Part shown: positions 19,627 through 29,795 of the stretch, in pieces
Layout: each line of letters opens with the position of its first letter
Numbering within the stretch: the first letter of the stretch is position 1
Source: Methanothermococcus okinawensis
Lineage (GTDB): Archaea > AGJL01 > Methanococci > Methanococcales > Methanococcaceae
Length of the DNA: 32,926 nucleotides
Direction of reading: 5' to 3'
Assembly: GCA_015662355.1 (NCBI GenBank)
Contig: DQUI01000063.1
Span: forward strand, 1 to 32,926
Program-made: the position numbers and the translations under genes
Notes under the pieces: generated by a model
What the model was told of the DNA's origin: nothing
What the model saw: only the letters and a program-made list of their open reading frames with translations
Databases searched by the model: none

Positions 19627-21144
19627 ATGAATAAAAAAATAGGGTTGTTAGGAGCCCTATTTGTTATATCTCTTCTCCTCGCCTTCCAGATAGGTGTGGC
19701 GAAGAGCTACAGTGGAGAAAACCTACCTATTAAAGCTAGAGGGGTAAAGAATGTTATAATACTCATTGGAGATGGAATGGGTGTTGGTCAGGTGGAGATA
19801 ACAAGACTTTGTCATGGGCATCTCCACATGGAAGACATGAGCTATGGAGGTTATGAACTTACAGGTTCCTTAAGTGGTCCAGTTACAGATTCTGCAGCTG
19901 CAGGAACTGCCATAGCAACTGGATTTAAGACGTACAACAAGATGATATCTACGGTAAAGGTAGGAGGTAAGGTTGTAAATGTAACTACCCTTTTAGAGCT
20001 GGCAAATTACAGTGGTAAATCTACAGGTTTAGTAAGTACTACAAGGATAACCCACGCTACTCCAGCAGTATTTGCGTCCCATATAGATAACAGGGACAAG
20101 GAGAAGGAGATTGCAAAACAACTAATAGAGCATAAGGTTAACGTGTTATTTGGAGGAGGTAAGAGGGAATTTGACAGCGAAACCTTAGAGTTGGCAAGGA
20201 AGAGAGGATATGAGATAGTATACACTAAAGATGAATTGAAGAATGTAGATGGAGATCACGTGTTAGGTTTATTCTCTGACAGTCACATACCCTACGTATT
20301 AGACAGGGACAACGATACTGTAGGATTACTGGACATGACAAAGAAGGCTATAGAGTTGTTGGAGAAGGATCCAGATGGATTCTTCCTCATGGTTGAAGGT
20401 GGAAGAATAGATCACGTATGTCATGCCAACGACGTTCCATCTGTTGTAGCAGAGACTAAAGAGTTTGACGACGTTGTAGGTTACTGTCTCGATTACGCAA
20501 GGAAAAATGGGGATACCCTTGTAGTAGTTCTAGCAGACCATGAAACTGGTGGACTGGGAGTAGGAACAGATTACGGAGATCCAATAGATGAGGATAGAAT
20601 ACTCAGTGTCAACGCATCTGTAGATAAGATGGCTAAGGAGATAAAGAATGGGGGAAATCCAAGGGAGGTTATAAAGAAATACACTGGATTGGATTTAACA
20701 GAGGAAGAGGTTAAAAGGATCAAAGAGGCTATGAACTCTGACAACAAGTACGCCCTTGGAAACGCCATAGGAGAGATCCTCAGTGAGAGGGTAGGGGTAA
20801 GATTCATATCCCACAAGCACACTGGGAACCCAGTTCCTATACTGGCATACGGTCCTGGAAAGGAGTACTTCAAAGGATTTAGACACCATGTAGATACAAG
20901 TAGGGAAATTGCAGATATAATGTTATTTGGTGGAGAGAGGTACGTAAATGTCAATGGAATAGGGGTAATAAAGGGAGATGCAGATGGAGATTATAGAATA
21001 GACCTAGATGACGCCTATATAACACTTAACTACTACGTAGGTAAAACAGCGTTAAACAGTGACGAGAAGAGATTAGATATGGATGACAACGGAATAATTG
21101 ACTACATGGACGTAGTAAAGATAATGGAGTTGGTAGAATCCTAA
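19627..21144 (+). CDS. secreted alkaline phosphatase with C-terminal dockerin-like module
   Basis: Signal peptide MNKKIGLLGALFVISLLLAFQIGVAKS; NVIILIGDGMGVGQVEI; VTDSAAAGTAIATGFKT (active-site Ser); VLADHETGGLG; HKHTGNPVPILAYGPG; C-terminal GDADGDYRIDLDDAYITLNYYVG...LDMDDNGIIDYMDVVKIMEL. Confidence 0.94.
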   Translation: MNKKIGLLGALFVISLLLAFQIGVAKSYSGENLPIKARGVKNVIILIGDGMGVGQVEITRLCHGHLHMEDMSYGGYELTGSLSGPVTDSAAAGTAIATGFKTYNKMISTVKVGGKVVNVTTLLELANYSGKSTGLVSTTRITHATPAVFASHIDNRDKEKEIAKQLIEHKVNVLFGGGKREFDSETLELARKRGYEIVYTKDELKNVDGDHVLGLFSDSHIPYVLDRDNDTVGLLDMTKKAIELLEKDPDGFFLMVEGGRIDHVCHANDVPSVVAETKEFDDVVGYCLDYARKNGDTLVVVLADHETGGLGVGTDYGDPIDEDRILSVNASVDKMAKEIKNGGNPREVIKKYTGLDLTEEEVKRIKEAMNSDNKYALGNAIGEILSERVGVRFISHKHTGNPVPILAYGPGKEYFKGFRHHVDTSREIADIMLFGGERYVNVNGIGVIKGDADGDYRIDLDDAYITLNYYVGKTALNSDEKRLDMDDNGIIDYMDVVKIMELVES

Positions 21145-21154
21145 AATAACTTTT

Positions 21155-22828
21155 TTATTTTTTTATATGTCTGATATTTACTAACTTCCCCTTTTCAGCT
21201 CTTTTCATCTCAGAACCACTGAGTATAGCTCTTCCCACTCCCACTACTTCATTTTCATAGATAACTACTACCTCGTCCCTTACAGAGATACTTTCATCAC
21301 AGTCCACAAATCCTGGGGGAAATAGGGACCCCTTTTTTACTTCAAAGTTAACCTCTATCCAATTTACCTTTCCAAGTAATTTACCTCCCTCGTACGTTAG
21401 GATATAGAGGCCAGTCTCTGGATTTATAGAGCATATCTGAATTAATCTATTATCCCTCTTTATAAAGAACTTTTTAACATCTCCTTTAACTATTACATCA
21501 TCGGGGATAAAGTTCTTTCTAAATTGGAACTTTGAAAGCTCCCTGTAGTGGTGAAGTTCCTCCATCCTCCTTAAATTTCTCACCTCCCTTTCCCTTATGT
21601 TGTACTTCTCCTTTAACGCTAGGAGGGTATTCTTTAAGGTTTTCAAGGACTCTGGAGATGTGGGATCTCCTTTAGATGTTACTATAAGATCTCCGTATCT
21701 CTCACAGGTGTCCCTTAATATCTCCAGGTAGTGATCAGGTAGATGGGCCACTATCTTTAAATGCTGAAACTTCTCCCTCCCCCTTCTCAAGAGGTTGTCT
21801 AACTCCCTGTTGATAAACTCTATCTCCTCCAAGGACCACCTACCTGTAACTGGGATGTCGTAGTTTACTACACCTTCTAGAGCCCTGGGAACTACTCCAT
21901 AGGGGGAGGTAATAATAACCTCCTCCACTGGGAGACCTGCAGAAGTTATAGCCTTTATAAAGTAGCTGTGGGACTTAGATTGGGAGTAAGGTTTCCTGGA
22001 GGAGCACGGTAGTAAAACTACAGTATCTGTAAATAATTCGTAGTTCCTAGCCCTCTCAATATACTTCTTTACCTCAGGTACCTCTGTCTCATCTATGGTA
22101 ACTATTATCCTCTTCCCCTTAGATAGGGGGATATTTCTCAGGTCTGGCTCATACCTCCTATAGTTTGCCCGGAGATAGGGATCTGATACACTGGTCTCCT
22201 CAACTAAATTCCTGAGCATCCCCTCTCTTATACAGTATCTAGCCTCCATGAGCACCTGGGAGATAACCTCTATATTGTGCTTTACTATCTCCTCTCTATC
22301 TCCCCCTGTAGGTATCATTCTGTTCTTAGTAAAGTAGTATCCAAGGGATCCGTAGTAGTAGGCAGAGGAGTAATCGAAATAATCCACCCCTAGATATATC
22401 AGTAGAGGGATCTCCCAGGGTAGGGCAGTTGGGAAGTAGATAGCAGTGTTTGGAGAGATAGAGGCCCTTATCCCTTGAATCAGTTGTACTAACTCCTTCC
22501 TCTTTATAAGTCTCCTGGCGTCCCCTACTATCACTAGATCTAGGTTGTCTTTTAATATACTGTCAAGGATGTCTAGGTGTTTCCCCACGTTAACTAAGAG
22601 ATATCTAATAGTACAATCCTCCAGTTCAACAGTGCCCTGGAGTTTATCCCTGTTTATACTAAGTAGATGCTCTGCCACCTCCCTTGGAGAATCAAAGGGT
22701 ATCTTTAACAGGGGAGGTTTTATACCCTTAACTATATCCCTGTCTATTATCTTTGGAGTATAACTTCCCTCTTTTCTATAACTCTCCTTACACATCCTAC
22801 CTATGTCGTAGTGTACAGGTTCTAACAT
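21155..22828 (-). CDS. arcS: archaeosine synthase subunit ArcS
   Basis: LLPCSSRKPYSQSKSHSYF (PC-x3-KPY-x2-S-x2-H motif of ArcS), TGT-like TALPWEIPLLIYLGVDYFDYSSAYYY, C-terminal PUA-like region. Confidence 0.92.
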   Translation of the reverse strand: MLEPVHYDIGRMCKESYRKEGSYTPKIIDRDIVKGIKPPLLKIPFDSPREVAEHLLSINRDKLQGTVELEDCTIRYLLVNVGKHLDILDSILKDNLDLVIVGDARRLIKRKELVQLIQGIRASISPNTAIYFPTALPWEIPLLIYLGVDYFDYSSAYYYGSLGYYFTKNRMIPTGGDREEIVKHNIEVISQVLMEARYCIREGMLRNLVEETSVSDPYLRANYRRYEPDLRNIPLSKGKRIIVTIDETEVPEVKKYIERARNYELFTDTVVLLPCSSRKPYSQSKSHSYFIKAITSAGLPVEEVIITSPYGVVPRALEGVVNYDIPVTGRWSLEEIEFINRELDNLLRRGREKFQHLKIVAHLPDHYLEILRDTCERYGDLIVTSKGDPTSPESLKTLKNTLLALKEKYNIREREVRNLRRMEELHHYRELSKFQFRKNFIPDDVIVKGDVKKFFIKRDNRLIQICSINPETGLYILTYEGGKLLGKVNWIEVNFEVKKGSLFPPGFVDCDESISVRDEVVVIYENEVVGVGRAILSGSEMKRAEKGKLVNIRHIKK

Positions 22829-22897
22829 GTTATCCTCCTATAGTATAAAAAATAATTATTATATTATCAAATTACAATAAATACCCTTGGTGAAACA

Positions 22898-24070
22898 ATG
22901 CGTCATGTGAGAATAAATAACGGTCATAACAGTTGTGATATCTATATCCTAGGTACAGCCCATGTTTCAGAGGACAGTATAAAAGAGGTAGAAGAGGCTG
23001 TAAAGGAGATAGACCCTGATATAATAGCAGTTGAGTTAGACAGTGAGAGGTTCCTTGCCCTAGTAAATAGAGAGGGGGGCAGGGATTTAAAGGATGTTAA
23101 CATATGGGAGATGTTAAAAAGTGGAGATATTGGATTATTCCTACTTCATACGATCCTTGCAAGTTTTCAGCGGGACATAGGGGAGAGGTTCAACGTTAAA
23201 CCTGGTAGTGAGATGAAGAGAGCTATAGAGTTAGCTAAACTATACAAAAAACCTCTCTTTCTAATAGATAGGCCTATACATGTTACACTTAAGCGGGCAT
23301 TGAATATTATGCCCTTTAAGGAGAAGATAAAATTACTCTTTTACTTATTTGAAGGGGATGAAAGTAGTAGCAGGTTAGACAGGGGAGTTATAAGGGAGAT
23401 GATAGATAACGCCGAGAAGTTAGTGGAGATATTGAGGGATATATCTCCTACCCTTTACAAGGTTTTTGTAGATGAGAGAGATAGATACATGGCAAAGAAC
23501 ATCTTTGACAACAGTATTGGAAGGGAAAAGATACTAGTTGTAGTTGGGGCAGGTCACGTTAAGGGAATAGAGGGTTATCTGAAGAAGCTGGAGAGAGGGG
23601 AGATAGATATGGATCTAAATGAACTTATGGAGATTAAGAAGGGGAGGAGTTATCTAAAAATAGTATTCTCCGTGGTGTTAATGGGGATAGTGCTCTACGG
23701 GATATATATACTATCCTCCAACCCTGAGGTTTTGAAAAAATTTACAATAGAGTGGATAGTGATAAACGGCACCTTGTCTGCCTTAGGGGTAATTCTTGCA
23801 AGGGGTAAGTTGCCCTCTGTTATCTCTGCATTCCTTGTGGCCCCTATAACCTCCCTGATACCTGTTATTGGAGCAGGTTATATTGTAGGGTTGGTAGAGT
23901 TAAAGTGTAGAGGTATAACCCAGGAGGATATTCAACATCTACTTAGATGTGAGAGATTAGAGGAGTTGATGGATAACAACCTTATGAGGGTATTGATGGT
24001 GGCAGCCCTCTCCAGCCTAGGAAGTGCCATAGGTACCTTCTACTTTATACCTAGGTTCTTAGGACTTTAA
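22898..24070 (+). CDS. TraB/PrgY family membrane protein
   Basis: [37 protein letters not shown]...[21 protein letters not shown] plus C-terminal hydrophobic segments. Confidence 0.9.
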   Translation: MRHVRINNGHNSCDIYILGTAHVSEDSIKEVEEAVKEIDPDIIAVELDSERFLALVNREGGRDLKDVNIWEMLKSGDIGLFLLHTILASFQRDIGERFNVKPGSEMKRAIELAKLYKKPLFLIDRPIHVTLKRALNIMPFKEKIKLLFYLFEGDESSSRLDRGVIREMIDNAEKLVEILRDISPTLYKVFVDERDRYMAKNIFDNSIGREKILVVVGAGHVKGIEGYLKKLERGEIDMDLNELMEIKKGRSYLKIVFSVVLMGIVLYGIYILSSNPEVLKKFTIEWIVINGTLSALGVILARGKLPSVISAFLVAPITSLIPVIGAGYIVGLVELKCRGITQEDIQHLLRCERLEELMDNNLMRVLMVAALSSLGSAIGTFYFIPRFLGL

Positions 24071-24721
24071 AAGAATCCTGTATATATTCTTTAAATCTTC
24101 TATATCTATCTGTCCAGGTGCAGAGGATTTACTATTCATAGAGGCAAAGGTTAGTATACTTCCAAAGTAAGTTCCAAGTATCCTCGTTAACTTACCCTTC
24201 TCCCCCATTCCTATACCTATAACCCTCCCTTCAAACTCCTGTATAGCCATTAAAATTTTTAGAATATCTCTTTTAGTATTAACCATAGTGGCAAATTTAC
24301 CTATATCACCAATACGAAGTTCTTTATCTACAATATCTAGAAGAGTTGTATAAGAAGGGGTCTCTTCAAAGTTGTGATAGGATAGGATGATTTTGGTCTT
24401 TCCACCTATCTCATCTCTAAAATTAACAAGTTCTATATTCTTCCTTTCACTTAACTCTATATCAATATACTTTGCACTGTTTTCAATGGCTAACCTGTAT
24501 AACTCTATCCTTCTGTTATAACTTCCTCTGTATCTACCTCCCTCCCAGTGAGCTCTTATAGTAATAATAGAGGGGTATTTAGCCATCTCTACAATATCTT
24601 CCTCCTTTATCTCTCTCAGGTAATCCACCCTAAACTCTACAATATCTGCAACCTCTAGGGCTCTCTCTGCACTAACTAGGGCGTCCCTAATATTGCCCTC
24701 TACTATGGGAATACATATCAT
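24059..24721 (-). CDS. aroD: 3-dehydroquinate dehydratase, type I
   Basis: [14 protein letters not shown]...[14 protein letters not shown]...[14 protein letters not shown]...[12 protein letters not shown]...[28 protein letters not shown]. Confidence 0.95.
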   Translation of the reverse strand: MICIPIVEGNIRDALVSAERALEVADIVEFRVDYLREIKEEDIVEMAKYPSIITIRAHWEGGRYRGSYNRRIELYRLAIENSAKYIDIELSERKNIELVNFRDEIGGKTKIILSYHNFEETPSYTTLLDIVDKELRIGDIGKFATMVNTKRDILKILMAIQEFEGRVIGIGMGEKGKLTRILGTYFGSILTFASMNSKSSAPGQIDIEDLKNIYRILLKS

Positions 24722-24734
24722 ATTTTTCCCTCTA

Positions 24735-25961
24735 CTACAATCCCTTCTTTAATACCTCCCAGGTACTATCGAATATAACGTTACTACTACAGAAGTTAGG
24801 GAGATATACAGCAGCCTTGCCTGAATTTGTTGCAACATTTCTATAACCTATCTCCTCAATAGGGGCTACAACCATACAGGTGTCACATACAACCTTACCT
24901 CCAGCCCTCTCAATAATTGTAGTATATCCCATCCTGTCTGCAATAGCCTTGATATGTATACAGGTGCATACCCATAGGTCGCACTTAAATCCTGTCCTCC
25001 CTAGGTTGTTCTTCACTATAAAGTCTACAACCTCTTTTATCTCCCCTAAACTACAGTGGGGGCATCCTATACATATAAGGTCAGGTCTCTCCTCTGTAGT
25101 GTTTAATCTGTAATACTCCTCCTCTATATCTTCTCTACCTATACTTATCCTCTCAGAGGTGTCTATCTCTATCCTGCCCATTTTACACTCTGGAGTAATG
25201 CCCTCAACGTGATAGAGGGCCACCCCACCACTGGCAGCGAGGGAGGCGCCCAGTGCCTTCAACTTCGTATACTTATCCCTGGAGATAGGACTTTTAAATA
25301 TAAAGTATGGGACTTCATTCTTTACTATTCTTCCAACTAAAGATCCTAGGGCTCCATAGTGGGATATATCCTTTAACTCTGTTTCCACCTCCACAGTATA
25401 ACTTGGCATCCTGTTCTCATCTAGGTGATATCCGTATAGAGGTGTCTTTCCAATTAATGCAGAGGCTAAGGCAGAGGGACCTCCCTCTCTATTTGTCCTA
25501 GCTCCAATAACAGAATTTGCATAAGATACAGCAGAGGATTCTGCCCAGGCTATATGATCCCCGTAGATAGGGACGTTACCAGATAGATAGGGGGTACAGG
25601 TGCACCCTATCTCAACACCTATCTTTTTAAAACACTCTATTATCTCCAGTTGCCTCTCTACAAAATCCCTTGGGAAGTTAAGTTCCTCGTATCTAGAGAG
25701 GTCCATACCTGCAGGGTTTAAGGTTGTAGGTACTGCCACCTTAACGTCCCCCTTGGAGATGTCCTTTAAGAAGTTTAACCCCTCCTCTCCTATAGTCTTA
25801 TAGGAGACCCCAGAGACCTGGGCTGAGGATATCTCTACAAGTCTCTCTGCCCCGTATATCTCTCCAAGGGATACTAAGAGGTTCATAGCTACCTCTAGAA
25901 CCTCCCCGTATTCTCCGTTGTATATCCGTTCCTCCTCCCTTGTTAAATACAACATTATCAC
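24735..25961 (-). CDS. aconitase X / phosphomevalonate dehydratase large subunit
   Basis: [49 protein letters not shown]...[55 protein letters not shown]...[11 protein letters not shown]: aconitase X (DUF521) signatures. Confidence 0.92.
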   Translation of the reverse strand: MIMLYLTREEERIYNGEYGEVLEVAMNLLVSLGEIYGAERLVEISSAQVSGVSYKTIGEEGLNFLKDISKGDVKVAVPTTLNPAGMDLSRYEELNFPRDFVERQLEIIECFKKIGVEIGCTCTPYLSGNVPIYGDHIAWAESSAVSYANSVIGARTNREGGPSALASALIGKTPLYGYHLDENRMPSYTVEVETELKDISHYGALGSLVGRIVKNEVPYFIFKSPISRDKYTKLKALGASLAASGGVALYHVEGITPECKMGRIEIDTSERISIGREDIEEEYYRLNTTEERPDLICIGCPHCSLGEIKEVVDFIVKNNLGRTGFKCDLWVCTCIHIKAIADRMGYTTIIERAGGKVVCDTCMVVAPIEEIGYRNVATNSGKAAVYLPNFCSSNVIFDSTWEVLKKGL

Positions 25962-25963
25962 CT

Positions 25964-27475
25964 TTAGAATTTATTGACCCTTTTAATAACCATACCTTCA
26001 ACCCTTACTGGATGTATCCTCCTAGCTAGTTTAACTGCAGATTTTAACCTCTCCTTAGAACTGGAGTATAACCTGTAGAGTGTATCTCCCCTGTTAACCT
26101 TAAAACCTCTTTTCACGTGGAGTAGTACTCCAGCCTTTTTATCCCTGGGAGCACCAGCCTCTTTAGCTATATCTGTTATTCCCCTGTTAGATACAGATAT
26201 AACATATCCATCCTTTGGAGAGGGGATGTCCTCGAAGTATCTTCCTAACTCCACATCCTCAGAGTTTGTTATACCTCCCCCCTGCTCAATCACTATCTCC
26301 TTAAATTTCTCCAGGGCCTTTCCAGAGTAGAGGATATCTTTGGCCACATCTACCCCAGAACCTATCTGTGCCACACCTCCTAACTCTAGGAGTATAGCTG
26401 CGAGAGATAGGGATTTCTCAATTAAACTCTTTGGAGCAGATTCAGGATCCTCAAGAGCCATAAGTGCCTCCCTGGCCTCAAGGGCAGGTCCCACAGCCCT
26501 ACCTATTGGCTGCCCACCGTAGGTGATAGCACACTCTACGTCTATACCTATCCTCTCACCTAGTTCTATAAACTTCCTTGCAAGGGCGTAACCTTCCCTC
26601 TCATTTTTTATCTTAGTCCCTGATCCAACAGGTATGTCAATTACTGTATAGTTAATACCTGCTGCAATCTTTTTAGCCATAACACTGGATAGTAGTTGAG
26701 GTTGAGGATCTATAGAGAGGGGTCTCTCTACGTTTATAATTATATCATCTGCAGGGGCTAGATTTACACTTCCTCCCCAGACTAAACATCCGTTGGTAGC
26801 TTCCACTACCCTCTTCATCTCCTGGGCATCTAAATCCACCCTTGTAAGTACCTCCATCACATCTGCTGTCCCAGCTGCAGAGGTTATCGCCCTAGAGGAT
26901 GTTTTAGGGATAACTATACCTGCAGAGGCTACAATAGGTACAGTGATTAAGGCGTACTTGTTCCCAGGAACCCCTCCAATACTGTGAACATCTACCACTG
27001 GATGCCTCTCCCACTGAAGTCTCTCACCAGTTTCCCCCATCCTCTTAGTCATCTCCACAATCTCCCCCATCTCCATCCCATGTATATAGGTAGAAACTAT
27101 AAAACTTGTTAACTCTATGTTGGAAAGTTTCTCCTGAACTATCTCATCTACTATAGTATGTATCTCATAGGGTTTCAACACCTGGCCATCCATCTTCTTC
27201 TTTATATACTTTAGGGACTTTGGTCTAGGGGCATGTCTTAACCTTACCTCCTCTCCATCCTCAATACCCTCTATAATATCTCTACTGATACCTAGTTCCC
27301 CCTCGTTAACCATCTTTTTTGTGGTGTATAACACTCCGATAAAGGACCCCTTTGAACTCTCCACTAACACCCTATCCTGTGGATAGTACTCTGTCCCCAC
27401 TATGTCCCTCTCATTTACTATTACGCCGTTGTTTCCCAGATCTATATCCAGGAGTCTTGCCTTGAGGAACAACAT
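25964..27475 (-). CDS. AMP phosphorylase (archaeal thymidine phosphorylase-like)
   Basis: VDVHSIGGVPGNKYALITVPIVASAGIVIPKTSSRAITSAAGTADVMEVLTRVDL: nucleoside phosphorylase signature with archaeal N-terminal extension. Confidence 0.93.
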   Translation of the reverse strand: MLFLKARLLDIDLGNNGVIVNERDIVGTEYYPQDRVLVESSKGSFIGVLYTTKKMVNEGELGISRDIIEGIEDGEEVRLRHAPRPKSLKYIKKKMDGQVLKPYEIHTIVDEIVQEKLSNIELTSFIVSTYIHGMEMGEIVEMTKRMGETGERLQWERHPVVDVHSIGGVPGNKYALITVPIVASAGIVIPKTSSRAITSAAGTADVMEVLTRVDLDAQEMKRVVEATNGCLVWGGSVNLAPADDIIINVERPLSIDPQPQLLSSVMAKKIAAGINYTVIDIPVGSGTKIKNEREGYALARKFIELGERIGIDVECAITYGGQPIGRAVGPALEAREALMALEDPESAPKSLIEKSLSLAAILLELGGVAQIGSGVDVAKDILYSGKALEKFKEIVIEQGGGITNSEDVELGRYFEDIPSPKDGYVISVSNRGITDIAKEAGAPRDKKAGVLLHVKRGFKVNRGDTLYRLYSSSKERLKSAVKLARRIHPVRVEGMVIKRVNKF

Positions 27476-27578
27476 AGTTATCCACCTTTCTCCATTACTA
27501 TCTAACTAGTATACATAGTTATAAATAAAATTATCAGGATTCTATTCACTCTCATAACTTTATTAACAAGGTGATTCT

Positions 27579-29618
27579 ATGAAAAAGGATCTGACAAATG
27601 TGGACATATACGCTATAGTGGAGGAACTTCAAGGGGAGATAGTTAATGGTCTCTTAGATAAGGCATTTCTACTAGACTCTCAAGGGGGGAAGGAGTTAAT
27701 ACTTAAGGTGCACGTTCCAGATGAAGGTGCAAAGGAGATAGCCATAGGTGTAGGATCTTACAAGTATATCACCTTAACAGAGTACAACAGGGAGAAACCT
27801 AAAAATCCCCCCTCCTTTGCAATGCTACTTAGAAAGTACTTGAAGAACAGGAGGATAGTAAATGTGGAGCAGCACAACTTCGACAGAATAGTCAAGATAA
27901 CATTCCAGTGGAAGGAGAGTATCTACAAACTTATTGTGGAACTCTTCGGTGAGGGAAATGTAATACTACTAGACAAGGAGGATAGAATCATTCTACCACT
28001 AAAGATGGAGCGATGGAGTAGTAGGGAGATCATATCAAAGAGGGTATACAAATATCCACCTCAGAGGGATCTTACACCTTTTAACCTGGAGCACTCCTAC
28101 GGGATATTTAGGAGTAAGTTCCAGGAGGAGAGGTATAGAGGGATAGAGTGTGTAAGGGTTATTTCAAGGATCTTCGGTCTAGCAGGGATATACGCAGAGG
28201 AGATATGTTACATTGCAGGGGTAGATAAAAAAACTGTAAATCCCTCTGAGGAGGAGATAGAGAAACTGTATAGGGGGTGTATAGAGTTCTTCAACAAACT
28301 GTTTCAAGATAGAAAACCTCATATAGTGTTAAAGGATGGGGAGTACGTGGACCTGTCTCCAGTGGAACTGATAAAGTACAGGGATTTTGAGAAGAAGTAC
28401 TACGAGAGATTTAACAACGCAGTGGACGACTACTTCTCCTGTTATATATCAAAGAGGATAGGGGAGGAGGTGGAAAGTAAAATACAGAAGATGATAAAGA
28501 GACAGGAGAGGATACTTGAGAGTCAGATAGAGACGTTGGAGAAGTACGAAAAAATGGCCCAGGAGAATCAGATAAAGGGAGATCTCATATACGCCAACTT
28601 TAACATAGTGGATGAGATTCTAAAGGCCCTTAGAGAGGCAAGGGAGAGGATAGATTGGGAGGACATAAAAAGGATAATTAAGGAGAACAGGGATAACCCC
28701 CTTCTCAGTAGGATAACCTCTATAAGGGAGAAAAGTGGGGAGGTTGTACTGAGACTATCTGCTGAGTACGGGGAGGAGGTTTTAGAGAGGGATATTACAC
28801 TGGACATAAGGAAGAACGCCTTTGAAAATGCAGAGGAGTACTACAGTAAATCCAAGAAGTTTAAAGGTAAAATGGAAGGGGTTAAGAAGGCTATAGAGAT
28901 AAGTAGGGAGAAACTTGAGAGGCTAAAGAGGGAGGAGGGGGAACAGGAGTTGATGAAGGACAGGGAGAAAAAAGCCCCTGTAAAGAAGAAGAGGAAAAAG
29001 AGGAAGTGGTACGAGAAGTTTAAATGGACAGTTATTGAAGGTTATTTAATACTCGCTGGAAAGGATGCAACAACAAATGAGATACTTATAAAGAAGTACA
29101 CAGACAGTAGAGATATAGTACTCCATACACAGATGGAAGGTGCACCATTTACAGTGATTAAGATGGATAGGGATATAGAGGAGTTGGAGGGGGGGAAAAG
29201 GGAGAGGTTACTTATGGAAACTGCAAAATTTGCAGCATCCCATTCAAAGGCCTGGAAGTTAGGATTAGGTAGTACAGATGTCTACTGGGTAAGACCTGAG
29301 CAGATCTCCAAAACTGCAGAGAGTGGAGAATATCTTAAGAAGGGGGCCTTTATGGTAAGGGGGAGGAGGAACTTTATAAGGGGTGTACCTCTAGGACTTG
29401 GCATAGGTATTCTAGAGTATGAGGGGGAGAAGAAGTTAACTACAGCACCTCCAGGGAGTGTGAAAAACTTTGAGAAGTATGTAATGTTAAAACCTGCCAA
29501 GAGGAAGAAGGGAGAGCTTATAAAAGAGCTCAAAGGGATATTCAAGGATTACCACATAGATGACGAGGACGTCCTCAGGGTCCTACCTCCAGGGGAGAGT
29601 GATATAGTTAGAAAATAG
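27579..29618 (+). CDS. rqcH: Rqc2/RqcH/NEMF homolog (NFACT family)
   Basis: MKKDLTNVDIYAIVEELQGEIVNGLLDKAFLL...FAMLLRKYLKNRRIVNVEQHNFDRIVKI...NFACT-R region YLILAGKDATTNEILIKKYTDSRDIVLHTQMEGAPFTVIK...AKFAASHSKAWKLGLGSTDVYWVRPEQISK. Confidence 0.95.
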   Translation: MKKDLTNVDIYAIVEELQGEIVNGLLDKAFLLDSQGGKELILKVHVPDEGAKEIAIGVGSYKYITLTEYNREKPKNPPSFAMLLRKYLKNRRIVNVEQHNFDRIVKITFQWKESIYKLIVELFGEGNVILLDKEDRIILPLKMERWSSREIISKRVYKYPPQRDLTPFNLEHSYGIFRSKFQEERYRGIECVRVISRIFGLAGIYAEEICYIAGVDKKTVNPSEEEIEKLYRGCIEFFNKLFQDRKPHIVLKDGEYVDLSPVELIKYRDFEKKYYERFNNAVDDYFSCYISKRIGEEVESKIQKMIKRQERILESQIETLEKYEKMAQENQIKGDLIYANFNIVDEILKALREARERIDWEDIKRIIKENRDNPLLSRITSIREKSGEVVLRLSAEYGEEVLERDITLDIRKNAFENAEEYYSKSKKFKGKMEGVKKAIEISREKLERLKREEGEQELMKDREKKAPVKKKRKKRKWYEKFKWTVIEGYLILAGKDATTNEILIKKYTDSRDIVLHTQMEGAPFTVIKMDRDIEELEGGKRERLLMETAKFAASHSKAWKLGLGSTDVYWVRPEQISKTAESGEYLKKGAFMVRGRRNFIRGVPLGLGIGILEYEGEKKLTTAPPGSVKNFEKYVMLKPAKRKKGELIKELKGIFKDYHIDDEDVLRVLPPGESDIVRK

Positions 29619-29670
29619 TATCGAAAAGTTTATATAGCAGTAGTGCATCTTTAATATATTGGATTTAGGT

Positions 29671-29760
29671 GCGGAGGTGGCCCAGCCTGGTACGGCGCGG
29701 GACTGCTAATCCCGTTGGGCGTTATGCCCATCCCGAGTTCAAATCTCGGCCTCCGCGCCA
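29671..29760 (+). tRNA. tRNA-Ser (anticodon GCU), CCA encoded
   Basis: Acceptor GCGGAGG/CCTCCGC, anticodon arm CGGGACTGCTAATCCCG, long variable arm TTGGGCGTTATGCCCATC, T arm CCGAGTTCAAATCTCGG, 3' GCCA. TATA-like TTTATATA about 40 nt upstream; T-rich downstream tract. Confidence 0.96.
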
Positions 29761-29795
29761 TCTCTATTTTTTTAACGTTAGTTATATTAATATTT

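Noticed and set aside
24059-24070. Overlap of TraB-family and aroD 3' ends
   Set aside because: A 12-bp convergent overlap is ordinary in compact archaeal genomes.
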